This document shows positions 23,281 to 35,880 of a DNA stretch of 64,000 nt, piece by piece. The DNA comes from Stomorhina lunata (lineage: Eukaryota; Arthropoda; Insecta; Diptera; Rhiniidae), in NCBI GenBank assembly GCA_933228675.1, contig OW121742.1, forward strand, positions 126,767,983 to 126,831,982, in the 5' to 3' direction. Below the pieces are notes generated by a model. That model saw nothing but the letters and a program-made list of their open reading frames with translations, searched no databases and was not told where the DNA came from. The stretch's first letter is position 1; each line of letters starts with the position of its first letter. The translations under genes and the position numbers were made by a program.

Positions 23281-23757
23281 GTTAAAAAAATATTTTTTAG
23301 ATATTTTAGATACAAACATTTTTTTTTAGAAATAATTTCAATTAAAAAAAAAAATCTATGAAAAAATTTACGAAAAAAATTTTGATACAAAAATTTTTCC
23401 TTAGAAAAATTTTTAATAGAAAAAATTTCTATAGGAAAATTTTTGATAAACAAATTTTCTATAAGAAAATTTTTTATAAAAAAATTTTCTATAGAAAAAT
23501 TTTTCATAAAAATTTTTCCATAGTAAATTTTTGATAAAAAAATTTTCCATAGAAAAAATTTTGAAAAAAAAAATTTTCTATATAAAAATTTTCTACACAT
23601 ATATTTCTAATAGAAAAATTTTTGATAAAAAAATTTTTAATAAAAAATTTTCTATACAAACATTTTTGATAAAAAAATCTTCTATAGAAAAATTTTTCAT
23701 CATTTCTATAAGGAAAATTTTGATCAAAAAATTTTTCTATAGAAAAATTTCAGAAAA
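23281..23757. repeat. Satellite A array 8
   Basis: About 15 degenerate monomers (GAAAAATTTTTGATAAAAAAATTTTC type) between module E3 and a hammerhead core. Confidence 0.9.
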
Positions 23758-24054
23758 AACATCTATGCTTTTACTTTTGGTTTATAAACATAATTCTTAA
23801 TAGTTATGTTTGTAAATTTATTAATAATGCGAGGTTTTCGATCTGTCTAAATTGGGGATAATCCTCCTGAAGAGATGGCTTAACCAACCATCGAAACGCG
23901 TCGAGGAATTTGGTTTCTCCGCAAACATTTTTTGGCTTTTTATCAATAAATTGATCTGTTACATTAATAAATAAATGTAACAGGTTTTGGGATCAAACGC
24001 AAATACACTTCTTTTTGAATAATATTTACATCCCGACTATTTTGTTATTTTTTG
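23758..24054 (+). repeat. Hammerhead-core repeat, copy at 23.9 kb
   Basis: Almost identical to the right arm at 12379-12692, including the downstream extension AATATTTACATCCCGACTAT. It starts at ATCTATGCTTTTACTTTTGG, so the outermost GTTTGTTTTTGTTCAGTCG part is missing, replaced by satellite. It has one extra A near 23984 relative to other copies, which breaks the 67-codon antisense frame. Confidence 0.9.
23862..23907 (+). ncRNA. Hammerhead ribozyme motif, intact
   Basis: Stem I 5' arm TCCTC 23862-23866, CTGAAGA 23867-23873, stem II GATGG 23874-23878 with CCATC 23888-23892, GAAA 23893-23896, CGCGTC 23897-23902, stem I 3' arm GAGGA 23903-23907. The predicted cut is 3' of C23902. All conserved core bases are present and both longer helices are fully Watson-Crick. 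The stem III hexamer ACGCGT is self-complementary, which would suit pairing between two molecules. Confidence 0.87.
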
Positions 24055-25290
24055 AAAAAACATTTGATTAAATATTTTCTATTGAAAATTTTTTTCTACA
24101 GAAAAGTTCAAAAAAATTTTGGACAAAATATTTTCTTTAGAAAAATTTTGATAAAAAATTTTCTATAGGAAATTTTTGACAAAAAAAAATCTGTAGGAAA
24201 GTTTTTCTGTCGAAAAATTTTATCAAAAAAACATTTTTGACAAACAAATTTTTATAGAAAAATTTTTCATACAAAAATTTTCTATAGACGAACATTTTTT
24301 GTTCAATAAAACAATTTTCTATAGAAAAATTTTTGATCGAAAAATTTTTCATAGAAAAATTTTTGATTAAGAATTTTACATCGAAAATTCTTTATAAAAA
24401 AATTGTCTAGAAAATTTTTTGTAAAAAAATTTTACATCGAAAATTTTTTTATAAAAAAATTTTACATCAAAAATTTTTTATAAAAAATTTTCTAGAAAAT
24501 TTTTGATAAAAAAATTTTACATCAAATATTTTTTATAAAAAAAATTTTTATAAAAAAATTTTAATAAAAAATTTCTAAAGAAAAATATTTGATAAAAAAA
24601 TTTTCTATATAAAAATTTTTGATAAAAAAATTTTCTATATAAAAATTTTTGATAAAAAAAATTTCTATAAGAAAATTTTGATGAAAAAATTGTTTATAAA
24701 ATATTTTTTATGGAAAAATTTTTATAAAAAAATTTTTTATATTAAAATCATTGAGAAAAAAATCTATAGGAAAATGTTTCTATCGAAAAATTTAACCAAA
24801 AAAATTTTTATTGAAAAATTTTAGAAAAAAAAATTTATAAAACAATTTTTGATAAAAAAAATTTTTATAAAAAAATTTTTGATAAAAAAAAATTTCTATA
24901 GTAAAATTTTTGATAAAAAAATTTTCTATAGAAAAATTTTTGATAAAAAAATTTCCTTAGAAAAATTTTTGATAAACAAAATTTCTATAGAAAAATTTTT
25001 GATAAAAGAATTTTCTATAGAAAAGTTTTTGATAAAAAAATTTTCTAAAGAAAAATTTTTTATCAAAAAAATTTTCTATAGAAATAATTGTGATAAAAAA
25101 AAATTTTCTATAGAAAAATTTTTGATAAAAAAAATTTTCTATAGAAAAATTTTTGATAAAAAAAATTTTCTATAGAAAAAATTGTGATAAAATAAATTTC
25201 TTTAGAAAAAGCTGTGATAAAAAAAAATTTTCTATAAAAAAATTTGTGATAAAAGAAATTTTCTATAGAAAAATTTGTGATAAAAATTGT
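24055..25290. repeat. Satellite A array 9
   Basis: About 40 monomers. A subtype at 24360-24540 reads TTTTACATCGAAAATTTTTT. The segment from 24890 to 25170 is homogeneous with a 30 bp period (GATAAAAAAATTTTCTATAG plus AAAAATTTTT). Confidence 0.93.
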
Positions 25291-26458
25291 CTTAATGAGG
25301 TAAAAATGAGTTAATACACTTTTAGGTCAAAGGCTTGTTATGAATTTATTATCTATAAGTAATTTCTGTATATGTTATACCGCATTAGGATAAATCACTC
25401 TTCCGTAAGTGGAAAAATCAGATATATTTTAGAAACAAAAAACAAAAAAAAAAAAGCTGAAGAAAATCCAATAATAACTAAAAAGGTAAAACTTTTATGA
25501 AAACTTTAAATGGATCTTAATTATCTTTACATATCAAACATTTTTGAATCGAATTATAATAATGGTTCGTTAAACTTTTTCTGGGAAAACATTTGTAATT
25601 ATTAATGGCTCAAAAGGGAGTTCTATGCACTTAAGTTGTGTTCTTTTGAGAAAAGTGATATATAAGTCGATTTAAAAAATTATAAAATTTTTGAATATTT
25701 AGCTCATGCATTTCATGAATTAACAAGTCTCATATAACTAGTCAATTATTTCTTTAAAGGTTATAAGCCATAAATATTTATGGCAAATGTATGAACAGGA
25801 AATTCCTTATTAAATTTAGTTTTTCACTTTCTTTATACAAACGAAAATAACTTTCAGTTGAACTACTAGAATTTGTTACTAGAATTTGTGCCTGGATTTT
25901 TAATAAGACCTAAACAAGTTTGAAAGATTTGTGCCATTTTTTGATTAAAGAACTTTTGAATGAAATGAAAAGTAGTTCATTTTCAGAGAAATTCTATGCA
26001 AAAAAAGCTTTGGGCATTTTCTTTTTAAAACTTGGCTTTTGCATATGAGATTCCTAAAATTTTGCAACAACAAAAAAGTAAAGTATATACAATTCTAAAC
26101 CAAGGTCAACAATACACTTACATACATTCTTAGAAAATGAAGAATATTATTAACTTTATTAAGAAGTAAAATATACATTTTTTTTACAGTAACAAAAATT
26201 TGAATTTTTGTTTGAAATGAAAGGAAATGTGCATATGGGATTTAGCAAAGGAAAAATTTTATTTGATTCTAAAATTTTATTTTATTAGAAACAAAATGGA
26301 AAGTTCAGTTGTTTTTAGTTTAAATTGAAATTCTAGGGAATTTTGGAAAAGTTTTAGATAAATGAAATCTAGTTACTATGAATTCATGTTGTTTTAGGAT
26401 TAATTGTACCTATACAAAGCACGCAAGCTTAAGGGCTTTGTTAGAGTTTTCAAATTAA
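25291..26458. other. Low-copy AT-rich DNA
   Basis: No gene, array or RNA feature is identified on either strand. Confidence 0.4.
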
Positions 26459-26970
26459 ATGGAAACAAAACAAGTAAGAGTGTGGCTGTGCCGAATCTTA
26501 TATACCCACTATCAAGTTGTATTCAATTTTGAAACATATCTCATATATCTACGAGTATGCAGCTCATTCAACAGATGGACCAAACTCGGAAAATATGTTA
26601 CGCTAAAGTTTGTACAGATATCAAAAATACTTTTGCAAAATTTTGTCCATCTAGCTCTTTTCGTTAAGGCGCTACCGCGCTTTTATTTGACGGACAGACG
26701 GACATAAACCCCTTTTTTTTTTTTGGCTTTTTTTGTGTTTTCGTAAGTTTTTATATGGGAGCTATGATGAAATGGTGACCAATTGTGACAAAATTTCGAA
26801 CACTGGCTGGTATTCACATAAGACTTTCTTGTGTTAAATTTAGTGGCCATAGCTATTACAGACAGACAGACGAATATATATCGCTTTTGATATTTGAGTC
26901 AATATTAAGGAAATTACGGAATGATAATCTCTTTTTGATGGTGGATATAAAAATATAGTCTTGATAAGTG
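26459..26970. mobile_element. Short interspersed element with TATACCCAC / GTGGATATA ends
   Basis: GCCGAATCTTATATACCCAC and CTATCAA at 26491-26517 are mirrored by TTGATGGTGGATATAA at about 26935-26952. Inside are GACGGACAGACGGACATAAA near 26690 and CAGACAGACAGACG near 26860. Sequences of this style (a 'TATACCC' head and 'GACGGACAGACGG' body) are familiar from dispersed repeats in higher flies, but I cannot name the family. The 82-codon frame here is part of the repeat. Confidence 0.5.
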
Positions 26971-27935
26971 TAACACAAATATTTTAATTTTGCAGACTAG
27001 TGTTATTCATAAAACCTTATGTTTGTTTCAATTACCACCCTCAATTTATCCTAAATTCGAAATTCTAACCTCAACCACATGTTAAATGTCATGTTATATT
27101 GAACTTAAATTTATCATTTAAACACAAATCAATATTTTAGCAAAAAAGATATTTCTCATTTTCCAGCCATTATAAAATTTCTTGTCCATTTTCTAAATCA
27201 TTTCACACTCACTTAAGCATAATCTGTTTTTTGTTAGTGGTAGGGAAGAGATTTTCAAATTTTATATAAAGAAACAAAAACCCCATTTTGAAAAGAAGCA
27301 GAGGAATAAAAGAACCCCCCATAGTGTAAAGCTCTATTAGTACAAACTTGCTTATAATTTTATTACTTGATTTTTTGTCTATTCCCTTTTTTTCTTGCTG
27401 AAAATTTACTTTAATTTTTGAATACTAAATTATTACAACGACTCATGCCAAATGTTGTCTCTGGCCAAAACGGAAAGAAAAGTCTTGCAAAAATGCTTTG
27501 CCCTGATAATTTTCTTATTTCGCATCTTCGGTTTGAGTTGCAAATGCAATTATTTTACACTGACTTGATAATTGTTTTAATGATGATATCAAAACTGATG
27601 TTGAAAGTTAATTGCTAGACAAATAAATGCATAAGTTTATATTATGAGAAGTTCAAAAAAAGTTTTTTGGGAATTTTCTAAGGACTTTAGCCAAGAAAGG
27701 GTAATAAAGTTTTATGAGGTTTAAAAAAAGATATTTGTAAGAATAATATTTGCATAATTTTTGTTTAAAAGATATTAACGGAAATTTGAAAGATTTTAAA
27801 TCACTGATATTAAGTTTTTAATTAATTATATTCAGAATCTTTACATTCTTTAGCATTAAAGGCAAAAATAAGATACAATTAAAAAATTATGTATTTAAGA
27901 TCAAAAAACCATTTTTTGAAATATAGATTGGAACT
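26971..27935. other. Low-copy AT-rich DNA
   Basis: No gene is identified. The 66-codon frame at 27418-27618 has no recognised motif. Confidence 0.4.
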
Positions 27936-28360
27936 GGCTGTTATGAAAAATTTTTTTATCTAAAATTTTTCTATAGAAAATTTTTTTAACAAAAATGTTT
28001 CTATAGAAAAATTTTTTAACAAAATTTTTGTTGCAAAAATTTTTCTATAGAAAATTTTTGTTGCAAAAATTTTTCTATAGAATTTTTTTCAAACATTTTT
28101 CTATAGAATTTTTTTCAAACATTTTTCTATAGAACATTTTTTTACAAAAAATTTTCTATAGAAAATTTTTTATCAACATTTTTTTTATCAAAAATTTTCT
28201 ATAGAAAATTTTTCTATCAATTTTTTTTTTTTCAAAAAAATTAATGATTTATCAAAAATTTTTTTATGGAAAAGTTTTTATCAAAAATTTTTCTATGGAA
28301 TTTTTTTTATCAAAAATTTTTCAATATAAAATTTTTTTTATCAAAAATTTTTGTATAGAA

Positions 28361-28400
<40 letters not shown>

Positions 28401-30630
28401 CTAAAATTTTTTTATAGATTTTTTTCAATATTTTTCTATAGAAACTTTTTTTTATCAAAAATTCTTCTATAGAAATTTTTTTTTATAAAATTATTTCTAT
28501 AGATTTTTTTTTTTATTTTTCTATAGAAAATTCTTTCGCTATTGAATTTTTTTTTTTAATTTTTTATAGACAATTTTTTTATAAAAAATTTTTCTTAGAC
28601 ACTTTATAACAAAATTTTCTATATACAATTTCTTATTAAACATTTTTCTATAGAAATTTAAAAAAAAAAAATTTTTATCAAAAAATTTTTAATATAAAAT
28701 TTTTTTATCAAAAGTTTTTCTATAGAAAGTTTTTTTTTTTAAATTTTTCTATAGAATTTTTTTTTCAATATTTTTCTATAGAAACTTTTTTTTATCAAAA
28801 ATTTTTCTATAGAAAATTTTTTTATAAAATTATTTTTATAGAATTTTTTTTAAATTTTTCTATAGAAAATTCTTTTATAAAATTTTTCTATTGAATTTTT
28901 TTTTAATTTTTTATAGACAATTTTTTTATAAAAAATTTTTCTTAGACAATTTTTTTATAAAAAATTTTCTATAGAAAATTTTTTTATCAAAAATTTTTCC
29001 ATAGAAAATTTTTTTATCAATAATTTTGCTATATACAATTTCTTATTAAACATTTTTCTATAGACATTTTTTTAAAAAATTTCTTTATCAAAAGTTTTTC
29101 AATATAAAATTTTTTTTTCATTATTTTTCTATAGAAAGTTTTTTTTTTCTAAAATTTTTCTATAGATTTTTTTTCAATATTTTTCTATAGAAACTATTTT
29201 TTATCAAAAATTTTTCTATGGAAATTTTTTTATCAAAAATTTTTCTATGGAAATTTTTTTATCAAAAATTTTTCAATATAAAATTTTTTTTATCAAAAAT
29301 TTTTCTATAGAAAGTTTTTTTTCTAAAATTTTTCTATAGAATTTTTTTTTTAATATTTTTCTATAGAAACTTTTTTATCAACAATTTTTCTATAGAAATT
29401 TTTTTTTTTTTTAAATTATTTCTATAGAATTTTTTTTTAATTTTTCTATAGAATTTTTTATAGACAATTTTTATATAAAAAATTTTTCTTAGACAATTCT
29501 TTTATAAAAAATTTTCTATAGAAAATTCTTTTGTCAAAAATTTTTCTATAGAAAATTTTTTTATCAAAAATTTTTCTATATACAATTTCTTATTAAACAT
29601 TTTTCTATAGACATTTTTTTAAAAAATTTCTTTATCAAAAGTTTTTCAATATAAAATTTTTTTTTCATTATTTTTCTATAGAAAGTTTTTTTTTTCTAAA
29701 ATTTTTCTATAGATTTTTTTCAATATTTTTCTATAGAAACTATTTTTTATCAAAAATTTTTCTATGGAAATTTTTTTATCAAAAATTTTTCTATGGAAAT
29801 TTTTTTATCAAAAATTTTTCAATAAAAAATTTTTTTTATCAAAAATTTTTCTATAGAAAGTTTTTTTTCTAAAATTTTTCTATAGAATTTTTTTTTTAAT
29901 ATTTTTCTATAGAAACTTTTTTATCAACAATTTTTCTATAGAAATTTTTTTTTATAAAATTATTTCTATAGAATTTTTTTTCAATTTTTCTATAGAAAAT
30001 TCTTTTATAAAATTTTTCTATTGAATTTTTTTTGTTAATTTTTTATAGACAATTTTTTTATAAAAAATTTTTCTTAGACAATTTTTTTATAAAAAAATTT
30101 CTACAGAATTTTTTTTATCAAGAATTTTTCTATATACAATTTCTTATTATACATTTTTCTATAGAAATTAAAAAAAAAAAATTTATGAAAAATTTTTCAA
30201 TATAAATTTTTTTTATCAAAAATTTTTCTATTGTAAGTTTTTTTTTCTAAAATTTTTCTATAGAATTTTTTTTTTCAATATTTTTCTATAGAAACTTTTT
30301 TTTATCAAAAATTTTTCTTTAGAAAATTTTTTTTATAAAATTATTTCTATAGAATTTTTTTTAATTTTTCTATAGAAAATTCTTTTATAAAATTTTTCTA
30401 TTGAATTTTTTTTTATTTTTATAGACAATTTTTTTATAAAAAATTTTCTATGGAGAATTTTTTTATCAAAAATTTTTCTATATACAATTTTTTATTAAAC
30501 ATTTTTCTATAGAAATTTTTTTTTAAAAATTTTTTTTATCCAAAATTTTTCTGTAGAAAATATTTCTATATTTTGCTATAGAATTTTTTTTTTATCAAAA
30601 ATTTTTCTATGAAATTTTTTTTTATCAAAA
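27936..30630 (-). repeat. Satellite A array 10 with ~550 bp higher-order repeat
   Basis: About 85 monomers in the TTTTTCTATAGAAAATTTTTTTATCAAAAA orientation. The landmark TATACAATTTCTTATTAAAC recurs near 28622, 29032, 29579 and 30132. The last two steps are ~547 and ~553 bp, and the intervening order of variant monomers (CATTATTTTTCTATAG, ATGGAAATTTTTTTATC) is repeated. A run of about 38 T lies at about 28363-28400, the longest homopolymer in the window. The array is bounded on the right by module E3. Confidence 0.93.
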
Positions 30631-30745
30631 TCCAACTGAATTCTTTTATACTCATTTTCATGAGTTTTATTAATGATAGTGGTAGTTATGAAAATTACAA
30701 AAATTCTTCGGCTTCTTGTGGTATGGCCTGCCGATGCTTGTATAT
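30631..30745 (-). repeat. Module E3, second copy
   Basis: It reads ATACTCATTTTCATGAG, ATTAATGATAGTGGTAG, TTCTTCGGCTTCTTG and TGGTATGGCCTGCC, the reverse complement of 23071-23157 with scattered changes. The 91-codon frame at 30673-30948 begins inside it and is not conserved, so it is not called. Confidence 0.7.
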
Positions 30746-32820
30746 ATTATTTAAATTATCCTGAAAGTATGCATTTGAAATCTTACATTTCGATAGATAT
30801 CGAATGCATCGATTTGTCACCAGGACAAGTCTTTAAGACTAAAATATGGCTTAAATTTCAATTCTACACACAACAATTAATCAAAGTTTCTGTCATTTCT
30901 TTAAACCTAAGCACTCATTTTCCTTGTACTAAATATTTCTATTTATAGCTAAAAGTTTTGGATCAAAACTTTTTCCTAAACTTTCATGCTCAGTCTCACC
31001 TGAAACTTATGTTACTAGTGTGAAATTCTCAGAAAACACAACAATATTGTCATAGTAAATTCTAAAGTTTAGTTATTTCTTTTTGTTTTGTACCTGAAAA
31101 GGTGATAATGATAATATGTACTTGGAAGTTAAAAAAAAAACAACTCAGACGTCATCCACTAACTGACAATAACTAATAAGAGAAAATCTTATAAAAGTTA
31201 TTTATACGATAGAAACCAACTGAATTGACTAAAGTGTGTGCGAAAAGCACGTGTGGGTATTTTACAAGTTGATTACAGTAAAAGCTCCTGTTAAATGAAT
31301 TTTAAAGCATGCAGCTGCATCAACAAATACATTTACAAATTTATTATGTTTCCATTAAGGAAGAAAATTACTCAGAAAAAAGGGGGAATTGGAGAAAAGT
31401 TTAAAGTTTAAACACGATCTAACACTTACTTTACAAAGTTGAAAATGTCATCATAAGGGGGGATTTGGATTTTTTTTACTTTACTTCAAATTTTTTTCTA
31501 GGTTAACTTTTTTCTATTAAGCAAAAACTAACAAAATAAATGCATTTGAAACACATTGTCATGCTTCATGTAATGCAACTAATAATGTTGCACTTGGCTG
31601 TTCACTTTAACCCAAATAATTTGATACATGATCATCTGCTAAGAATTACAACCCCTTTTTTAGCTAATAGTTAATATAGAAGATACAATATTATGAAATT
31701 TAAAAGGGGAAGATTTATCTATGTATGTGTATAGCATGAACTAAAGAACTTTTTAAATTATTTTAATTTTCGGTTATATAATTTTTGATTTAAAGAAATA
31801 ACTGTTTCTATCACAGTTTTCAAAACTTAATTGTATTTCCTTTTTTGCATTTTGTTGATTTTGACTTAATCAAAATAGGTCTAAACAAAATAGCAAAGTT
31901 AAAAAACTTTTTAAAAGTTTTCTTTTTTTTCAGTAGCAAAAAGTAAAAAAATTAAAAAAATGTCACATGTAAAATTTACAAACAACATGGAAAAGGAAAC
32001 TTTTTTCATTTTATAGATGAGTCTGGGTATGTGTCATGAGCAGGGAAACTCCCAAAATTCAAAGTCACAGGAATACATTCATACATAACATATATGTATG
32101 TATGTATGTATACTTGCACCTAAAAATAATTTTCTATTTTCTTTTAAAAAAATAGCTGAAATTTTTCTAAAGCATTAACTCATGTTCTTCAAATAAATAA
32201 AATTCTTTTTTAAGTCAAATACTTGAGAAACAAAGAAATAATTTAAAAAGTTACTTTAAAATTATTTTGTCTTTTATTTTAAAGTGTGGAAAAAACTGTT
32301 AAAAGGACCAAATTCTAAAAAACAGGCATAATATATACAGACACTTAGCAAAACAAACAGATACCCTGCCAGATATACATGGTCACACATACATATGTAC
32401 ATATATACAGAGATAAACACACATATTCAGACACATTAAAACCAATTATAACAATTTTAAATTTCATAAAACATCCTCGTCATATAATCATAAAATATCT
32501 ATACATTAGTCTTCGAAGAATTGAATAAATTCCTTAAAATTTTCCATATGTTATATATATACTCTGACGTATTTGCATTTTCTTAGAAATTAACATATTA
32601 CTCATACCAACAGTTAGTTTTTTCATTCAAAATTTCCTTCTGCCACAGTATTATCATTATGTTACCAACAAATTGCTATTAGGTTTTATACAGATATATA
32701 AACTAATTTTAATATTTTTGTTTTAAGACCTTAGCCCTGAGGAATTATTTTAGAGGGGGAAAAAAATGATATGTATTATTTTATTTTTTTACAGTATTTT
32801 AAAGAACAACTGTCTGTTTT
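30746..32820. other. Low-copy AT-rich DNA with microsatellites
   Basis: No gene is identified. A (TATG)n tract lies at 32090-32110, and short CA/TA-rich sequence at about 32380-32420. Confidence 0.4.
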
Positions 32821-33770
32821 CTATACAAAATAGAAAATATAGAAACAGCGTTGGTGTAACAGTTTTTCTGTAGAAAAAGTGTTGGTATAACAGTTTTTCT
32901 ATAGAAAAAGTGTTGGTATAACAGTTTTTCTATAGAAAAAGTGTGGGTATAACAGTCTTTCAATAGAAAAAGTGATGGTATTACAGTTTTTCTATAGAAA
33001 AAGTGTTGGTATAGCAGTTTTTCTATAGAAAAAGTGTTGATATAACAGTTTTTCTATAAAAAAGTGTTGGTATAACAGTTTTTCTATAAAAAAGTGTTGT
33101 TATAACAGTTTTTCTATAGAAAAAGTGTTGGTATAACAATTTTTCTATAGAAAAAGTGTTACGATAACAGTTTTTCTATAGAAAAAGTGTTAGTATAACA
33201 GTTTTTCTATAGAAAAAGTGTTAGTATAACAGTTTTTCTATAGAAAAGGTGTTAGTATAACAGTTAGTGTAATAGTTTTTGTACCAAAAAGTGTTAGTGT
33301 AAAAGTTTTTCTATAGAAAAACAGAAAGTGTTAGAAAAGTGTTAGTTTAACAGTTTTTCTATAGAAAAGGTGTAAGTATAACAGTTTTTCCATAGAAAAA
33401 GTGTTAGTATAACAGTTTTTCTAAAGAAAATGTGTTAGTATAACAGTTTTTCCGTAGAAAAAGTGTGAGTATAACAGTTTTCCTGTAGAAAAAGTGTTAG
33501 TATAAAAGTTTTTTTGGTAGAAAAAGTGTTAGTATAACAGTTTTTCGGTAGAAAAAGTGTTAGTATAACAGTTTTTTTGTAGCAAATGTGTTAGTATAAC
33601 AGTTTTTCTATAGAAAAAGTGTAAGAATAACAGTTTTTCTAGTGAGAAAGTGTAAGTATAACCTTTTTTCTATGGAAAAAGTGTAAGTATAACAGTTTTT
33701 CTGTAGAAAGTGATAATTTAACAGTTTTTCTATAAAAAATTTTTCTTTAGAAAACGTTTGTACTGTTAAG
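32821..33770 (+). repeat. Satellite B array 1, 31 bp monomer
   Basis: About 30 units of TTTTTCTATAGAAAAA plus GTGTTRGTATAACAG, period 31 bp. Early units have GTGTTGGTATAACAG and later ones GTGTTAGTATAACAG. The 16 bp palindrome is the same as in satellite A, but the 15 bp spacer is unrelated. Partial deletion units lie at 33255-33345. Confidence 0.95.
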
Positions 33771-35230
33771 CTGCTTTTTTTTTAATAAATTGCATTGCTT
33801 TAAATTTGCTACAGAATAAATACATATTTGTTGCATTTTGACTTACTTTCTCCATTATATACTAAATATAGCAGGAGTCTTTTTAATAAATCTGTCTGCT
33901 GAAGCATTAAATTAAGTTTATTTAAGACTTGGCCAGACTGAGTGGAAGAAGCTACAACTTAAGTAAACTATAGAGGTATAAAAAGTATACATATATAGAA
34001 TACACATATACATAGAAGAGTTTGCTTTAGTGACAGTATATTTATGTTCATAGTTTGTTGATGAAGTGCCAAAGTATTAGGGTGTGTAGCTGAGTACGTA
34101 TCTCTCTTCTTTTTTGTGGTTTTGTCGTTGAGTTTATAGCCTTCAGGTAATTGCAGTTTCTATTTCAATAACAAATTATTTAATAATGTCACAACAAACT
34201 TGTTGGTGGTACATATATAAAAAGTGAAGTTACTGCAGCTGTAATAGGGATCTTTGAAGTAATTATATATTTATATACCAACATAATAATTATTATGTAA
34301 TAACATATAATTTTAAAAATAATTTTTTCAAAAATGGAATTATAAAAACATTTTTACTAGAGATTTTTTCAAAGTGTAAATTTTTTTTATAATTCAATCT
34401 TCATTTGCATTTTATATAAAAGGTTTTATTAATCCATTTTAAATGAAATATCTTAGGAAAAAATTTTGTTTTTCTAACAAAACAAATTTAAAAGCAAAAA
34501 AATATGTTATAATTATAAAACTCATTTGAGTAATAATAATATTTCTGTTCTGAAATCCCATTTCACTTGACCAAAGGCGTTGCATATTTCTTATTTATAT
34601 ATTAATTGGCCCCTTTTCTTTGGCTTGTGACCTTTGCTTTGTGCTGTTTTATGTTTTCTTTCTGCTAATTAACAATTACTTACTCAGGAATTAAAGCCAC
34701 ATAAACATAGGAATTTTTATTGATGCCCAGACTTAGGAACATACCATAAGAAGTCTGCCATGGAGCTAAGGAGTAAGAAAGTAAACAGACATTCCTTTTG
34801 GAAATAAAACTCATAGTTCATTTGCATTATTTATATTCGATGTAAGAGTGAGTAACAGAAAACATTTCTAAAGATGTTTAGGTCAATTGTAGTGAGTGTG
34901 GGCATCAGGTAGTCAGGCAATAACAAAAACAGCTGGAGAATTTACAACTCAATTGCTTGAAAATTGTTCTACCATTTCTTATGTTTGCTCTGAAGCAAAT
35001 AAATACATTTCTCTAGTAACGAAACCAAATTCTTAGTGTTAATGAAGTAAAGAGTTCTCTAGGGCTAATGGTTTGTTGGATTGTCTTGGTGTTGGTTTTG
35101 CTCCTTGTCAGAATAATGTAAAAATATTTCCTTAGGGAAATGTTAAAATTTAAGGATTCTGTTAATTAGAATAATGAATATGTAGCAAAATATTTATGAT
35201 TAAAGAGGAGAGTTACTTACAAATTCAGTG
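33771..35230. other. Low-copy spacer between inverted satellite B arrays
   Basis: About 1.45 kb of unique AT-rich sequence without a recognised gene. Confidence 0.4.
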
Positions 35231-35880
35231 ATAAAACTGTTATACTAAAACTTTTTCTAAAGAAAAATTGCTATATTAATACTTTTCTGTGAAAAACTGT
35301 TATACTAACACTTTTTTACACAGAAACTGTTATACTAACACTTTCGAAAAACTGTTATACTTAAACTTTTTCTATAGAAAAACTGTTATACTAAGACATT
35401 TTCTATTGAAAAACTGTTATACTAGGACTTTTTCTATAAAAAAAACTGTTGTACTTTTCTATAGAAAAACTATTATACTACCACTTTTTCTACAGAAAAA
35501 CTTTTCTGTAGAAAAACTATTATACTAACACTTTTTCTATAGAAAAACAGTTATACTAACACTTTTTCTGTAGAAAAACTGTTATACTAATACTTTTTCT
35601 ATAGAAAAACTGTTATACTAACACTTTTTCTATAGAAAAACTGTTATACTAACACCATTTCTATAGAAAAACTGTTATACTAACATATTTACCATATAAA
35701 AACTGTTATACTAACATGTTTACTATATATAAAATGTATTATACTAACACTTTATAGAAAAACTTATGTAATAACACCTTACAAAAAAATGTAATTATAG
35801 CAATTATTCTATAGAAACAATTTTTAAGAAACACTTTTCCTTTAGAAAAACTTTTATAATAAAACTGTTATAATATTTTG
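35231..35880 (-). repeat. Satellite B array 2, opposite orientation
   Basis: About 20 units of CTGTTATACTAACAC plus TTTTTCTATAGAAAAA. This is the reverse complement of array 1, so arrays 1 and 2 form an inverted pair around a 1.45 kb spacer. Units decay after about 35690. Confidence 0.95.

Noticed and set aside
24849..25175. 108-codon plus-strand frame and many similar Lys/Phe/Ile frames
   Set aside because: They are satellite A read in a frame without stops. The 30 bp period equals ten codons.
32821..33770. CRISPR-like array (31 bp palindromic repeats)
   Set aside because: Repeats are contiguous without unique spacers, and the context is eukaryotic satellite DNA.
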